From JAFAHD01 sp035654355 (GTDB lineage: Bacteria > Vulcanimicrobiota > Vulcanimicrobiia > Eremiobacterales > Eremiobacteraceae): DNA of 64,000 nt. The translations under genes were made by a program, and so were the position numbers. Every line of letters begins with the position of its first letter. Positions within the stretch are counted from its first letter, which is position 1. The stretch is taken from contig DASRXC010000068.1 in the NCBI GenBank assembly GCA_035654355.1, positions 49,080 to 113,079 on the forward strand, given 5' to 3'. Under the pieces are notes generated by a model, which made no database searches, was not told where the DNA came from, and saw nothing but the letters and a program-made list of their open reading frames with translations. Below, piece by piece: positions 9,000 to 17,779 of this stretch.

Positions 9000-9608
9000 A
9001 TGGCTTCCGCCGATCGAGTCCGCGCGATCATCGCGCGCATGAGCATTGCATTCGTCTTGATGGTAGCCCCCATTGGTGCGCGGGCAGAGGACGGTTATGA
9101 TTCATCGTTCGCCCAGGCAGTGCGAACCGCTACCGAGCCGTATCGTCTCGTCTATTGGGCGCGCGCGGCCCAATACGTTCAGACGACTGCCTACGTCGAC
9201 GGCGTGGGAGTGATGTATACGAATCACGACCGCTTCGATCCAAGCGACCTCGCCCACCCCACAATGCTCGTCTACGATGAAAGCGGACGCCTCGTCGCGT
9301 GCGGTTATCAGTTCGCAAACAAAACGGTGCCTCCAACTTTTTCGTCAGTTCCGGCGACTGCGTGGTATGATATCCCGCAGCACGTGCACTATAACGCGCT
9401 GCAGAACGGCGCGATGCACTACGGTCAGGCGCCGTGGACGTCGGCGACACAACCGACCGCCGATGCGTTGCGCGCGCAAGGCCTGCTCCCGGCCGGCGCA
9501 ACGTTGCAATTCGCCTTCGTCCACCCGGCCGTGCGCGCGTTCATCGTGTGGGCGTGGCTACCGAACGCCGACGGCCTATACGCCGGCGAAAACGCGTTAT
9601 TGCCATAG
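9000..9608 (+). CDS. Secreted hypothetical protein
   Basis: A 202-residue protein with an N-terminal signal sequence (ARMSIAFVLMVAPIGARA, cleavage before EDGYDS). The mature part has several aromatic-rich stretches (VYWARAAQYVQTTAYVDGVG, TAWYDIPQHVHYNALQNGAM) and resembles no family I recognise. The alternative ATG at 8991 lies inside the TATAAT promoter element, so the ATG at 9000 is preferred and implies a leaderless mRNA. It is monocistronic: the next gene is convergent. Confidence 0.65.
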   Translation: MASADRVRAIIARMSIAFVLMVAPIGARAEDGYDSSFAQAVRTATEPYRLVYWARAAQYVQTTAYVDGVGVMYTNHDRFDPSDLAHPTMLVYDESGRLVACGYQFANKTVPPTFSSVPATAWYDIPQHVHYNALQNGAMHYGQAPWTSATQPTADALRAQGLLPAGATLQFAFVHPAVRAFIVWAWLPNADGLYAGENALLP

Positions 9609-9641
9609 CCGCCGGCAACGGCCGCATCGCTTCCCGCGATC

Positions 9642-9950
9642 TTATCGTTCGACCGTTGCTGTGAGACGGCTAAGCGCGCGATCCCATTGCTCGGAGATCT
9701 GCATCAGGTAGCGGCGCACGTCTTCGATGCGCTTGGGCTCGAGCTTCCAAATCCGCTCCCGGCCACGTCGCTCGCTGCGCACAAGCTCCGCTCGACGCAG
9801 AGCGAGCAGATGCTTTGTGACGGCTTGCCGTGAGATGTCCGTGCCATGCGTGAGCTTCGTAATCGACAGTGGTCCGCTCTTGCCGAGCTTGCGAACGATC
9901 TCCAGCCGCGTCTCGTCGCCAAGCGCGGCGAGCATCGGAGCGACGTTCAT
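9642..9950 (-). CDS. ArsR-family winged-helix repressor
   Basis: A 102-residue protein with the ArsR fold: N-terminal ALGDETRLEIVRKL, recognition helix region DISRQAVTKHLLALRRAELV (about 39-58) and the wing RSERRGRERIWKL. No metal-binding ELCVCDL-type Cys motif is present, so it is not a classical arsenic or zinc sensor; it belongs to the subgroup found beside SRPBCC/AHSA1 genes. The ATG overlaps the stop of the SRPBCC gene by four bases (ATGA). The probable operator pair lies upstream of that gene at 10448-10509, indicating autorepression of the two-gene unit. Confidence 0.88.
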   Translation of the reverse strand: MNVAPMLAALGDETRLEIVRKLGKSGPLSITKLTHGTDISRQAVTKHLLALRRAELVRSERRGRERIWKLEPKRIEDVRRYLMQISEQWDRALSRLTATVER

Positions 9951-10444
9951 GCTTTCCGTTGGAGCAGATGCTTCTCAATGAGTTGCAAGATCATGCCCCA
10001 GCCCTCTTCGTTGGCCTCGAACGCGTCGGCACGGCGCTCGATCGGGATGGAATCGAATCCCGACTCCACGACCGTCAAGAGCGTGCCGCCCTCGGCAGGT
10101 TCGAGAGTGAAAGTCACGAGTGTCATCGGTTCCTTGGAGTAATCGATCGAGCTGTCGATTGCGAACGGATGCCAGCGGAACGAGAACGTCGTCATCGGTT
10201 GGATCTTCTCGATGTGGAACGTCATGGGCATGCCCGTGTACTTCGCCTGCATCTTGGCGATCTCGGGGTCGGCTTCGGTCGGTGCGATCCGGCCGGTGAC
10301 GTCCTGGCCCTGGACGAATTGACCGTCGACGTCCATACCGAACCAACTGCCGAACTCTTTCGCGTCGCTGATGGCGCGCCAGACCCGGGCTTGCGGAGCC
10401 CGCAGGAACAATCTTTTTTCAATGCGATCCGTTGACGAGGTCAT
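9947..10444 (-). CDS. SRPBCC (AHSA1-like) domain protein
   Basis: The 165-residue protein is a single START-like SRPBCC domain: IEKRLFLRAPQARVWRAISD at the N-terminus, WFGMDVDG, the strand ITYSWRHP-like FSFRWHPFAID, and TLVTFTLEPAEGGTLLTVVE followed by the C-terminal helix RADAFEANEEGWGMILQLIE. Such proteins bind a hydrophobic ligand in a deep cavity and frequently pair with an ArsR regulator, as here. The ligand is unknown. The start codon ATG at 10444 has GGAGG about ten bases upstream, and that site lies inside the proximal operator, so a bound repressor would cover it at DNA level. First gene of the unit. Confidence 0.88.
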   Translation of the reverse strand: MTSSTDRIEKRLFLRAPQARVWRAISDAKEFGSWFGMDVDGQFVQGQDVTGRIAPTEADPEIAKMQAKYTGMPMTFHIEKIQPMTTFSFRWHPFAIDSSIDYSKEPMTLVTFTLEPAEGGTLLTVVESGFDSIPIERRADAFEANEEGWGMILQLIEKHLLQRKA

Positions 10445-10447
10445 TAT

Positions 10448-10509
10448 GCAACCCTCCGGTTGCGTATCAGTCTAACAGAGCCAGACTGGAAGCGCAACCC
10501 CCAGGTTGC
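10448..10509 (-). promoter_or_regulatory. Doubled operator for the ArsR/SRPBCC unit
   Basis: Two near-identical palindromes with the form GCAACC-N4-GGTTGC occur at 10448-10463 (N4 = CTCC) and 10494-10509 (N4 = CCCA), centres 46 bp apart. Between them is a further repeat CAGTCT / AGACTG. They fill the short gap upstream of the SRPBCC start, and the proximal one contains its Shine-Dalgarno sequence. Their position and symmetry make them the likely binding sites for the ArsR protein encoded by the second gene. Confidence 0.72.
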
Positions 10510-10541
10510 CTATTGGGAACGGGACTTTGGGGCGCGAGAGG

Positions 10542-11657
10542 CTAGACGACTTTTTCGAGCAGTGGGTTCGGCCGATAGGGCCTGCCGACTTTGTAGCAGT
10601 CGACCATCTTGCCGTTCTTCTCGACCAGCGCGATATCTGCGGTGAAATCATAAATGCCGCGGAATAGCGCCGACCCGACAGCATAGGCGTTCACCGGAAT
10701 CTTGCGAGCCTCGAACTGATTGATCTTCGCGACGTCAAAGCCGCCGGACACGATGATCTTCACCCAGTCGTAGCCTGCGTCGTCGAGCGCGCGGCGCACG
10801 TTGAGCACAAGCTCCGGGTTGACGCCGTTGGGCTTGAACGTGCCCATCGAATTCCACAGGCTCTTGTCCACCAGCGTTTCCGATGTGTCAAGGCGGACAC
10901 CCCACAGCCGGCGCCCGAGACGAGCGGCGACCGCGATCGACGTGTTGACACAATCGTTGTCGAAATCCACAAGCGCGATCACGTTAACCGACGGATCGAC
11001 ATATTGCGCGAACTTCTCGGTGGCGAGCACCGTGTCGCCGCTATACGCGGCGATCAAACCATGCGGCACGGTTCCGACGCCCTTCGAACCCCACCACTCG
11101 GCTTGCGCATCCGTACTCACGCCAAGAGCACCGCTCACAAATGCTGCATACCCATCACCGGTCTGCACCAGATGATGGTCAAAGCGTGCGGGAAAGAACA
11201 GCACGTTTTTGCCGTTCGCAGCCTCGACGACCGCGCTCGTGTTCGTCGCAACTTTCGTACGGCGCGTCAGCACGCCCAGATAATCGGTTTCAAGGTGTGC
11301 GAACAAACCGTAGTCGCCTTCGATCGTTAAGACGACTTCGTACGGCGAGACATGGTCGCCGTCGTAGAGAGCGCGGACGTCGAGTTGCGACCAGCCGTCA
11401 GCCCACGAACCATCCGGCTTGCGCCGGCCGCTGCACAGTTTTAGGATGGCGATCGCTTCATCGATCCCGCACAGCACCGCATTCTTCTTCTGAAAGACTT
11501 GAATGAGCACGCGCGGATGATGGTCATCCGCTTGCAAGATCTGGCGGACGCGATTGAAGTACGTGTCGGAATAATATCCGTCGCGCATCTTCTCGAGCGG
11601 CAGGTTGAGGATCTCCGGATCGAGGCGTTTTCGTCTGGGCGGCGCTTGGGTCGCCAT
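10542..11657 (-). CDS. pncB: Nicotinate phosphoribosyltransferase
   Basis: The 371-residue protein matches the short bacterial NAPRTase type: N-terminal LEKMRDGYYSDTYFNR, the phosphoribosyl-transfer core with FPARFDHHLVQTGDGYAAFV, GTVPHGLIAAYSGDT carrying the conserved His, LVDFDND, LWGVRLDTSET, and the phosphate-binding IIVSGGFDVAKI. It converts nicotinate and PRPP (with ATP) to nicotinate mononucleotide in the Preiss-Handler route of NAD salvage. The start is ATG at 11657; the divergent polX gene begins 68 bases away. A Sir2 deacylase that consumes NAD is encoded elsewhere in the window, but not in the same unit. Confidence 0.9.
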   Translation of the reverse strand: MATQAPPRRKRLDPEILNLPLEKMRDGYYSDTYFNRVRQILQADDHHPRVLIQVFQKKNAVLCGIDEAIAILKLCSGRRKPDGSWADGWSQLDVRALYDGDHVSPYEVVLTIEGDYGLFAHLETDYLGVLTRRTKVATNTSAVVEAANGKNVLFFPARFDHHLVQTGDGYAAFVSGALGVSTDAQAEWWGSKGVGTVPHGLIAAYSGDTVLATEKFAQYVDPSVNVIALVDFDNDCVNTSIAVAARLGRRLWGVRLDTSETLVDKSLWNSMGTFKPNGVNPELVLNVRRALDDAGYDWVKIIVSGGFDVAKINQFEARKIPVNAYAVGSALFRGIYDFTADIALVEKNGKMVDCYKVGRPYRPNPLLEKVV

Positions 11658-11725
11658 GGTGACGCAACTCGTTCGGGCGGGGTCGCGACGGCGCCTTCGA
11701 GAAGCCAGACGAGCAAGGTTTTACT

Positions 11726-13501
11726 GTGACCAATTACGACATCGCCGCTCGCCTGAACGAAATCGCCGCGCTCATGGAGTTCGACGGCGAGCCCTTCTTC
11801 AAAATCAAAGCGTACGAGCGCGCCGCGCGCAGTCTGGAAGACACCGAAACGCCAGTGCGCGAACTGATCGACGCGGGCGAGGTCAACGAACTGCCCGGCG
11901 TCGGCAAAGCGATCGCGCAGAAGATCGTCGACATCGAAGCGACCGGCACATGCAAATATCTCGAAGAACTCCGCGCGAAGTTTCCATCGACGATCCTCGA
12001 GCTGCTGCGCGTTCCAGGCGTCGGCACAAAGACCGCGATCGCCATGTACCAGCGCCTCGGGATCACCGGCCTCGAAGACCTGCGCGCGGCGGTCGAAGAC
12101 GGATCGATCGCGACGCTGCCACGCCTCGGCGCGAAAGGCGTTGAAAACCTTAAGCTCTCGCTCTCGCGGTTGGCGGAACGCACGCACCGCATGCGCTTAG
12201 GCGATGCGTGGGAGATCTCAGCGCAGATCACTGCGGCGCTTGAAGAGGCGAAGGTCGCGAAAAATGTCGTCGCCGCGGGCAGCTTGCGCCGCATGGAGCC
12301 GACGGTCGGCGATTTGGATTTCATCTGCACCAGCTCGACGCCCGAAAAAGCGCTCGATTTCTTTTGCGCGATGCACGGCGTGGAACGCGTGACCGCGAAA
12401 GGCGATACGAAGGCCACGGTTTGGCTGCATGCCGGCATCGCGGCAGACTTGCGCGTCGTGCCGCATCGCTGTTTCGGCAATCTTCTCCAGCATTTCACCG
12501 GGAATAAGGATCACAACGTCAAGCTGCGCGAGTATGCGCTGCGCAAGGGTCTATCGGTCAGCGAATGGGGCGTGCAGACGGTCGAAACCGGACGCGTGCG
12601 AACATCGGCCACGGAGGCGGGCGTCTACGAGATGCTCGGCTTGCAATTCATCGCACCGGAGATTCGCCTCGGTTTGAACGAGATCGAACTCGCGCGCAAG
12701 AATGAACTTCCTATACTCATCGGAGCCGCAGACATTCGCGGCGATCTTCACGATCATACGACGTGGAGCGATGGTACGCGCAGCATCGAACAGATGGCGC
12801 GCGAAGCCGCGCGTCGAGGCCTCTCGTATCTTTCGATCTCCGATCATTCGCGCGGGCGAGCGGTCGGCAACGGGCTTTCTGTTGAGCGCTTGCTCGAGCA
12901 GATCGCTGAGATCAGATCGGTCGCGACGGCCTATGGCATCCGCTTGTTGTGCTCGTCAGAAGTCGACATCCGCGCTGACGGCACGCTCGACTTTCCCGAT
13001 GACGTGCTCGCGCAGCTTGACATCGTCGTCGCCTCGATCCATTCCGGCTTCGCCGCCGATAAAGCGAAGCAGACGGCGCGCCTGCTGCGAGCGATCGAGA
13101 ACCCGTACGTCAACATCATCGGGCATCCGACAGGCGGGCTGATTGAAGAGCGAGCAGGCTATGAGTTCGACGCCGACGCTGTTTTTCGGGCGGCAGCCGC
13201 TTCAGGCACCGCGCTTGAGATCAGCACGAATCCCGCGCGCCTAGACCTCAGCGCCCCGTTAGCGCGGCGCGCAAAAGAGCTCGGCTGCATCTTCTCCGTC
13301 GACAACGATGCGCACTCATTTGAAGACTTCGATCATTTGCGATTCGGCATCGGCACCGCGTGCAAGGCCGGGTTGACAAAGGCCGACGTGTTAAACACGC
13401 GACCGGTCGAGGACGTACTGGCCTTCGTCGCCGCAAAGCGACATCGTGAGCCTAGCGTGACGAGAGTCGAGCAACCTCAGTCCACTGAGCTCTTCGGCTG
13501 A
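11726..13501 (+). CDS. polX: PolX-type DNA polymerase/3'-5' exonuclease (Pol beta fold plus PHP)
   Basis: A 591-residue bacterial PolX. The N-terminal 8-kDa and fingers region contains two helix-hairpin-helix motifs (NELPGVGKAIAQKI near 54 and LLRVPGVGTKTAIAM near 95). The palm has GSLRRMEPTVGDLDFICTS with the metal-binding D-x-D, and the third Asp in ADLRVVPH. From about residue 336 a PHP domain starts with GDLHDHTTWSDGT, continues with ISDHSRG, EVDI and IHSGF, and ends with SVDNDAHS, giving all usual metal-binding residues of the 3'-5' exonuclease. The enzyme fills short gaps in base-excision repair. Start is GTG at 11726. The 3' end overlaps the convergent PHP phosphoesterase gene by 25 bases. 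Confidence 0.95.
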   Translation: MTNYDIAARLNEIAALMEFDGEPFFKIKAYERAARSLEDTETPVRELIDAGEVNELPGVGKAIAQKIVDIEATGTCKYLEELRAKFPSTILELLRVPGVGTKTAIAMYQRLGITGLEDLRAAVEDGSIATLPRLGAKGVENLKLSLSRLAERTHRMRLGDAWEISAQITAALEEAKVAKNVVAAGSLRRMEPTVGDLDFICTSSTPEKALDFFCAMHGVERVTAKGDTKATVWLHAGIAADLRVVPHRCFGNLLQHFTGNKDHNVKLREYALRKGLSVSEWGVQTVETGRVRTSATEAGVYEMLGLQFIAPEIRLGLNEIELARKNELPILIGAADIRGDLHDHTTWSDGTRSIEQMAREAARRGLSYLSISDHSRGRAVGNGLSVERLLEQIAEIRSVATAYGIRLLCSSEVDIRADGTLDFPDDVLAQLDIVVASIHSGFAADKAKQTARLLRAIENPYVNIIGHPTGGLIEERAGYEFDADAVFRAAAASGTALEISTNPARLDLSAPLARRAKELGCIFSVDNDAHSFEDFDHLRFGIGTACKAGLTKADVLNTRPVEDVLAFVAAKRHREPSVTRVEQPQSTELFG

Positions 13502-14310
13502 CGGAATGTTCTAATCGAAAGTCTTTGGAGAAGATCGGGCGGCGCCTCGAATCGCGGATTGACGTAGGGACCTTGAAACCAACCGTGCCAATCGCTGCCG
13601 CACGAGTACAGCTTACCGCGACGCCGCGCTAGACCGACTAATTCGGAGCGACGGTCGGTGTCATACCGCAAGTACATCGCTTCAAGCCCGTCGAGTTCGT
13701 CAAGCCATTGGTCGGCGAGCCCATCGTCTACTAACTCGGCGGGATGTGCGAGGAACGCGACGCCACCTGCGCCGCGGATGATCGCCGCACCCTGCGCCGG
13801 AGTCGGCAATCCTGAATACGCTTCGGGTGGTAGAGCTCCGAAGAATGCTCGGAATGCCGCATGACAGCGTTGCGGATCGCCGTCTTCGAACCCGCGGCGA
13901 CAGAGCCGCTCGATGAGGACCGGCAAGCGGACCGGCGCGTCGGTGAAGTCGCGCTCCCACTCAACCCTGATGCCTTGTGATGCGAGAAACCGAACCCAAC
14001 GCTCCTGATTCGCGCCGAACGCCTGGGTCGTTTGCGCGTTCGCAAAACGCAGGTCTTCATCCGTGTGGGAGACGCCAAGACCCAGCACGTGGACGACGCG
14101 GCCCGCGCCGTACGTCGTCATTTCGATCCCTCCAACGAAGCGAACACCCCGCTCTGCCGCGCGACGGCGCGCATCAGCATGTCCGGTGGTGGTGTCGTGG
14201 TCGGTGAGCGCCGCAAGCTCGACGCCCGCATCGGCCACTGCATCGATCACACTTTCCGGAGAGAATTCGCCGTCGCTGCGATCGCTGTGCAGGTGTAGGT
14301 CGCAAAGCAT
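13477..14310 (-). CDS. PHP-domain phosphoesterase (RNase AM/YciV-like)
   Basis: The ATG at 14310 directly opens the PHP signature MLCDLHLHSDRSDGE, so it is chosen over starts further upstream. Metal-binding motifs follow: LTDHDTT, GIEMTTY, HVLGLG, the insertion characteristic of the YciV/TrpH group, then FLAHPAEL and GSDWHGW. Homologues are nucleoside 3',5'-bisphosphatases and 5'-3' exoribonucleases that mature rRNA 5' ends (RNase AM). At 277 residues it has normal length. It converges with polX, itself carrying a PHP domain, and their stop regions overlap by 25 bases; the two PHP domains belong to different subfamilies and need not be related by recent duplication. Confidence 0.88.
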   Translation of the reverse strand: MLCDLHLHSDRSDGEFSPESVIDAVADAGVELAALTDHDTTTGHADARRRAAERGVRFVGGIEMTTYGAGRVVHVLGLGVSHTDEDLRFANAQTTQAFGANQERWVRFLASQGIRVEWERDFTDAPVRLPVLIERLCRRGFEDGDPQRCHAAFRAFFGALPPEAYSGLPTPAQGAAIIRGAGGVAFLAHPAELVDDGLADQWLDELDGLEAMYLRYDTDRRSELVGLARRRGKLYSCGSDWHGWFQGPYVNPRFEAPPDLLQRLSIRTFRQPKSSVD

Positions 14311-14367
14311 TGACCGCACAGGTTCGCGCCCGCGGGTAACCGCGCCCCTGCGCGAGAACCCTCCGGA

Positions 14368-15483
14368 ATGGCGACTTTCACGAAGGCGCAGCTCGTGTCT
14401 CCGGCTCACACGCTCGAGGGCCGCTACTATACGTCGCCCGACGTTTTCAAGGAAGAACAAGGGCGCATTTTTTCGCGCTCGTGGATCTGCATCGGCCGTG
14501 AACAGGAGCTGCCGGAAGTAGGCAGCTTCATGACCGCAGACATCGCCGGCGAAAGCCTCATCGTCGTGCGCGATAAGAGCGCGACGCTACACGCGCATTT
14601 CAACGTGTGCCGCCACCGCGGCACTCGGATTTGTGAGGCGCCCAGCGGCAAGTTCACCGGCGCGATCGTATGCCCGTACCATGCGTGGACATACGGTCTT
14701 GACGGAAGGCTGATGACGGCGCGCAACATGCGCGACGTGCCAGGTTTTGCAGAAGCCGATTTTCCGTTGCACTCAGCCGCGCTCACGACGTGGGAAGGAC
14801 TCATCTTCGTCAACGTGGCCGAGAAGCCAATGCCGTTCGCCGAGGCTCACCCCGCGCTAATCGGCCGATTCGATCGCTGGCAGATCGGTCGGCTGCGCGA
14901 GGGCAAGCGCATCGACTATGACCTCGCGTGCAATTGGAAATTGATCTTGCAGAACTACTCTGAGTGCTACCACTGTCCGAACGTACATCCGCAGTTGGAT
15001 CGAGTCTCCCCATGGGATAGCGGCCGCAACGATAATTCTGCGGGTTCAGTGCTCGGCGGCTACATGTCGTTGCGTCATGGCAACTCCACGATGACGCTCA
15101 ACGGGGCAAGTAGACGCCGACTTTTCCCCGAATTGACCGAAGAGGACCGTAAGCGCGTCTACTATTACGAGATCTTCCCGTCGATGTTGCTAAGCCTTCA
15201 CCCCGATTACGTGATGGCGCATTACTTGACGCCCGTTTCGATCAACCGCACATTGGTGACTTGTGTGTGGCTGTTTGATCCGGATGAGATGTCGCGAGCG
15301 GATTTTGATGTATCAGACGCCGTCGAGTTCTGGGATATGACCAATCGACAGGATTGGCACGTGTGCGAGCTTTCTCAGCTCGGCGTTTCGTCGCGCGCAT
15401 ATACGCCCGGTCCATACGCGCAGGCAGAAGGTTTGCTGCATGCATTCGACACGCATTACTTGCACGTTATGGAGAATTCATGA
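14368..15483 (+). CDS. Rieske-type ring-hydroxylating oxygenase, alpha subunit
   Basis: The 371-residue protein has a Rieske [2Fe-2S] domain with CRHRG (about 82) and CPYHAWTYG (about 102), the C-x-H / C-x-x-H ligands. The C-terminal catalytic domain has the mononuclear iron motif QNYSECYHCPNVHP with its two His about 200. Overall pattern (RSWICIGREQELPEVGSF, CNWKLILQNYSECYHC) is closest to the group of choline, carnitine and glycine-betaine monooxygenases and salicylate-type hydroxylases. It needs a ferredoxin reductase partner; none is adjacent. Substrate is not predictable. Its stop overlaps the following gene as ATGA, so the small secreted protein is co-translated. Confidence 0.9.
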   Translation: MATFTKAQLVSPAHTLEGRYYTSPDVFKEEQGRIFSRSWICIGREQELPEVGSFMTADIAGESLIVVRDKSATLHAHFNVCRHRGTRICEAPSGKFTGAIVCPYHAWTYGLDGRLMTARNMRDVPGFAEADFPLHSAALTTWEGLIFVNVAEKPMPFAEAHPALIGRFDRWQIGRLREGKRIDYDLACNWKLILQNYSECYHCPNVHPQLDRVSPWDSGRNDNSAGSVLGGYMSLRHGNSTMTLNGASRRRLFPELTEEDRKRVYYYEIFPSMLLSLHPDYVMAHYLTPVSINRTLVTCVWLFDPDEMSRADFDVSDAVEFWDMTNRQDWHVCELSQLGVSSRAYTPGPYAQAEGLLHAFDTHYLHVMENS

Positions 15484-15980
15484 TCGCTCGTACCGCTTCG
15501 ACGACCGCGTTTCTGCTTATGGCGCTTGTGACGATGGCGGCAGCCGACAGCTCGTCGCAAAGCATGGCGCAGATGAAGTTCATGCTTGGCACGTGGACGT
15601 GCTCGGTGAAAGCGGTCGATGGTTCGACTGCGCAAATCACTTCGCTCACGACCTTGTCCTCCGACGGCACGCATTTGTTGACCAAGACGACGGCTGGCGG
15701 TGAAGGCACGTCGGAGATATGGCTCGATCCTAACCAGAAACAATGGGTCCAGACGGCAAGTTCGAGCAAGGGATCGAGCACACAGAACTCGCCTGGCTTT
15801 AATCGCGCGATGATCGTCTGGAACGGTACCGTAACGGCGGCGGGCATGCCGGCCATGCCATACCGCACGACGATGACTAAGCTCAGCGATACGAAGACCA
15901 CGCAGGTCGACGAACTCGGCACGCCGGGAGGCAGCTCATGGCTCACCGCCGACAGCGCGACCTGCGCCAAAGCCCACTGA
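15480..15980 (+). CDS. Secreted DUF1579-like small protein
   Basis: The start is ATG at 15480, with GGAG upstream, overlapping the oxygenase stop by four bases. The 166-residue product has a signal peptide (MIARTASTTAFLLMALVTMA) and a mature beta-rich domain starting AQMKFMLGTWTCSVKAVDGS, the pattern of secreted lipocalin-like proteins in which a Trp-Thr-Cys strand opens the barrel. Two cysteines, one near the N-terminus of the mature protein and one near the C-terminus, could form a disulfide. The role is unknown; the coupling to a Rieske oxygenase is unexpected, since the oxygenase is cytoplasmic. Confidence 0.7.
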   Translation: MIARTASTTAFLLMALVTMAAADSSSQSMAQMKFMLGTWTCSVKAVDGSTAQITSLTTLSSDGTHLLTKTTAGGEGTSEIWLDPNQKQWVQTASSSKGSSTQNSPGFNRAMIVWNGTVTAAGMPAMPYRTTMTKLSDTKTTQVDELGTPGGSSWLTADSATCAKAH

Positions 15981-16034
15981 GAGATCTCGGCCGGATTACG
16001 TTAAGCGCGGGAGACGGTCCGACTTAGCTGTCGA

Positions 16035-16889
16035 TCAGCTCTGTTGCACCGACTTCGGTTGCGCTGCAGACCGCGCCAGCATAGCGGCGGTCGGAAGCTT
16101 GATATCGCGGACCAATCGCAGTGATTGCAGTACTTTGATCTGGAGCCACGTCGTATCGAGCTCGAACCAGCGCAGCCCATGCCTGGCCGAGAATGGGAAC
16201 GCGTGGTGGTTATTGTGCCAACCTTCGCCCCACGTCAAGATCGCGACCCACCAGCAATTGGTCGAGAGGTCGTTGGTCTCATACGTGCGATAGCCGTACT
16301 TATGCGCCGCGCTGTTGACGAACCACGTGATGTGATAAACGAATACCAGCCGGAAGAAGATTCCCCAGACAACCCACGACAGACCGCCGGCCGCAAGCAA
16401 GATCAGCCCAAGCGCGACCTGCAACCACACTTGGTAGCGGGTTAAGAACCGATAGTATGGTTGCGACCACAGATCCATCGCGTAGCGTTGCTGCTCTTCG
16501 ACGTTCGGACGCGCATCGTTGGGCTTGTAGAGCCAATCGACGTGCGTCCAGAGGAGACCCCGGTGCGCGTCGTGGGGATCGCCGCCGTCGTCGGCATGCG
16601 CGTGGTGCAGGCGATGCGTCGCCACCCATTCGATAGGGCTGCCCTGAAGCGATAGCGTGCCGAGCAATGCGATCGTATATTCGAGCCAGCGCGGCATCGC
16701 AAGGCTGCGGTGCGTCAGCACTCTGTGGAAACAAAGCGCAATGCCGACCGCGCCGGTCAGCCACCACAACACGAGGGCGACAGCAAGACCGCCCCACGAG
16801 AAGAACATGGGGAAAAAAGCCGCGAGCGCGGCGAGATGGATGAGGAGAAGGCCAATCGCAACGGGCCAACTGAACCGCTTGAAATGCAT
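16035..16889 (-). CDS. Membrane acyl-CoA/fatty acid desaturase (delta-9 type)
   Basis: A 284-residue integral membrane di-iron desaturase. The three histidine boxes are HRVLTHRS (about 53-60), HRLHHAHAD (about 90-98) and GEGWHNNHHAFP (about 223-234), with four hydrophobic helices in two pairs around them. This is the stearoyl-CoA desaturase-like pattern that introduces a double bond at position 9 of acyl chains, adjusting membrane fluidity. The extra His that completes the di-iron site is present as NSAAHKYG. No fused cytochrome b5 domain is present, so an external electron donor is needed. No clear ribosome binding site precedes the ATG. Confidence 0.93.
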   Translation of the reverse strand: MHFKRFSWPVAIGLLLIHLAALAAFFPMFFSWGGLAVALVLWWLTGAVGIALCFHRVLTHRSLAMPRWLEYTIALLGTLSLQGSPIEWVATHRLHHAHADDGGDPHDAHRGLLWTHVDWLYKPNDARPNVEEQQRYAMDLWSQPYYRFLTRYQVWLQVALGLILLAAGGLSWVVWGIFFRLVFVYHITWFVNSAAHKYGYRTYETNDLSTNCWWVAILTWGEGWHNNHHAFPFSARHGLRWFELDTTWLQIKVLQSLRLVRDIKLPTAAMLARSAAQPKSVQQS

Positions 16890-17033
16890 GTCGTCGGCTG
16901 GTTCGGGTTCTACCGATAGGGGACCCTCGCGACTCGCTCATTTGAGCCCATCGTGTGGCGGGCGCTCATTTTTCGCGCTCACAAGAGGCCAATGCGGCTA
17001 TGCGGCCGTTCGACCGTTTTGGAAGCGAGAGAG

Positions 17034-17771
17034 TTAGCGGCCGAAACGACGCTGGCGGCGCTGGAATTCGGCGACCGCCGCGTTGAATTGGTCGCGCGAG
17101 AATTCCGGCCAGCAGACGTCGGTGACGTACAACTCAGTATACGCACACTGGTAGAGCAAGAAGTTCGAGAGCCGGTATTCCCCGCCGGGCCGGATCAAAA
17201 GGTCTGGATCCGGCATACCTTTAGTATAAAGGTAGTCGCTTAGCGTCTCGTCCGTAATGGCAGCGGCGTCGATCGCACCCGAGCGAATGTCGCCGGCCAA
17301 CGCGTGGACTGCTTCGCGCAGTTCCGTCCGCGCGCTGTAATTGACCGCGAGATTGAGGACCGTGCCCGTGTTGTGGGCGGTCTTTTTAACCAGATTCTCA
17401 AGCGCACGGCGTGGCCGCTCGGGGAGCGCCGACCATTTGCCGATCACCTGCACGCGGACGTTGTCGCGCCGTAAGCCTTCCAGCTCTTGATACGCAAACG
17501 CGCTGCAAATATCGAACAGCACCGAGATCTCGCTCCACGGGCGCGACCAGTTCTCTTCCGAAAAACCGTAGACGGTGAGCATGCTGACGCCGAAATCGCC
17601 GCAGGCGCGCACGGTCTCGCGGAGCGTCACGACACCGCGGCGATAGCCTTCGGCGACTGGCAGGCCGCGCTCGCGCGCCCAGCGGCGGTTACCGTCCATG
17701 ATGATCGCGATATGCGCCGGTATCGGTGCGTCGGCGAGCTCGATGAGTCGGGTCGGTTTAGTCGAGATCAT
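17034..17771 (-). CDS. uppS: Undecaprenyl (polyprenyl) diphosphate synthase
   Basis: The true start is the ATG at 17771, just after GGTGG; the frame runs on upstream but overlaps the regulator. The 245-residue cis-prenyltransferase shows HIAIIMDGNRRWARERGL with the catalytic Asp, GYRRG, VYGFSEENWSRP, LNLAVNYSAR and the C-terminal PDPDLLIRPGGEYRLSNFLL then YTELY. It extends farnesyl diphosphate with isopentenyl units to make the lipid carrier for peptidoglycan. It lies eight bases downstream of an HTH regulator gene, so its expression is tied to that autoregulated unit, an arrangement unlike the usual frr-uppS-cdsA order. Confidence 0.93.
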   Translation of the reverse strand: MISTKPTRLIELADAPIPAHIAIIMDGNRRWARERGLPVAEGYRRGVVTLRETVRACGDFGVSMLTVYGFSEENWSRPWSEISVLFDICSAFAYQELEGLRRDNVRVQVIGKWSALPERPRRALENLVKKTAHNTGTVLNLAVNYSARTELREAVHALAGDIRSGAIDAAAITDETLSDYLYTKGMPDPDLLIRPGGEYRLSNFLLYQCAYTELYVTDVCWPEFSRDQFNAAVAEFQRRQRRFGR

Positions 17772-17779
17772 CAAGCCAC

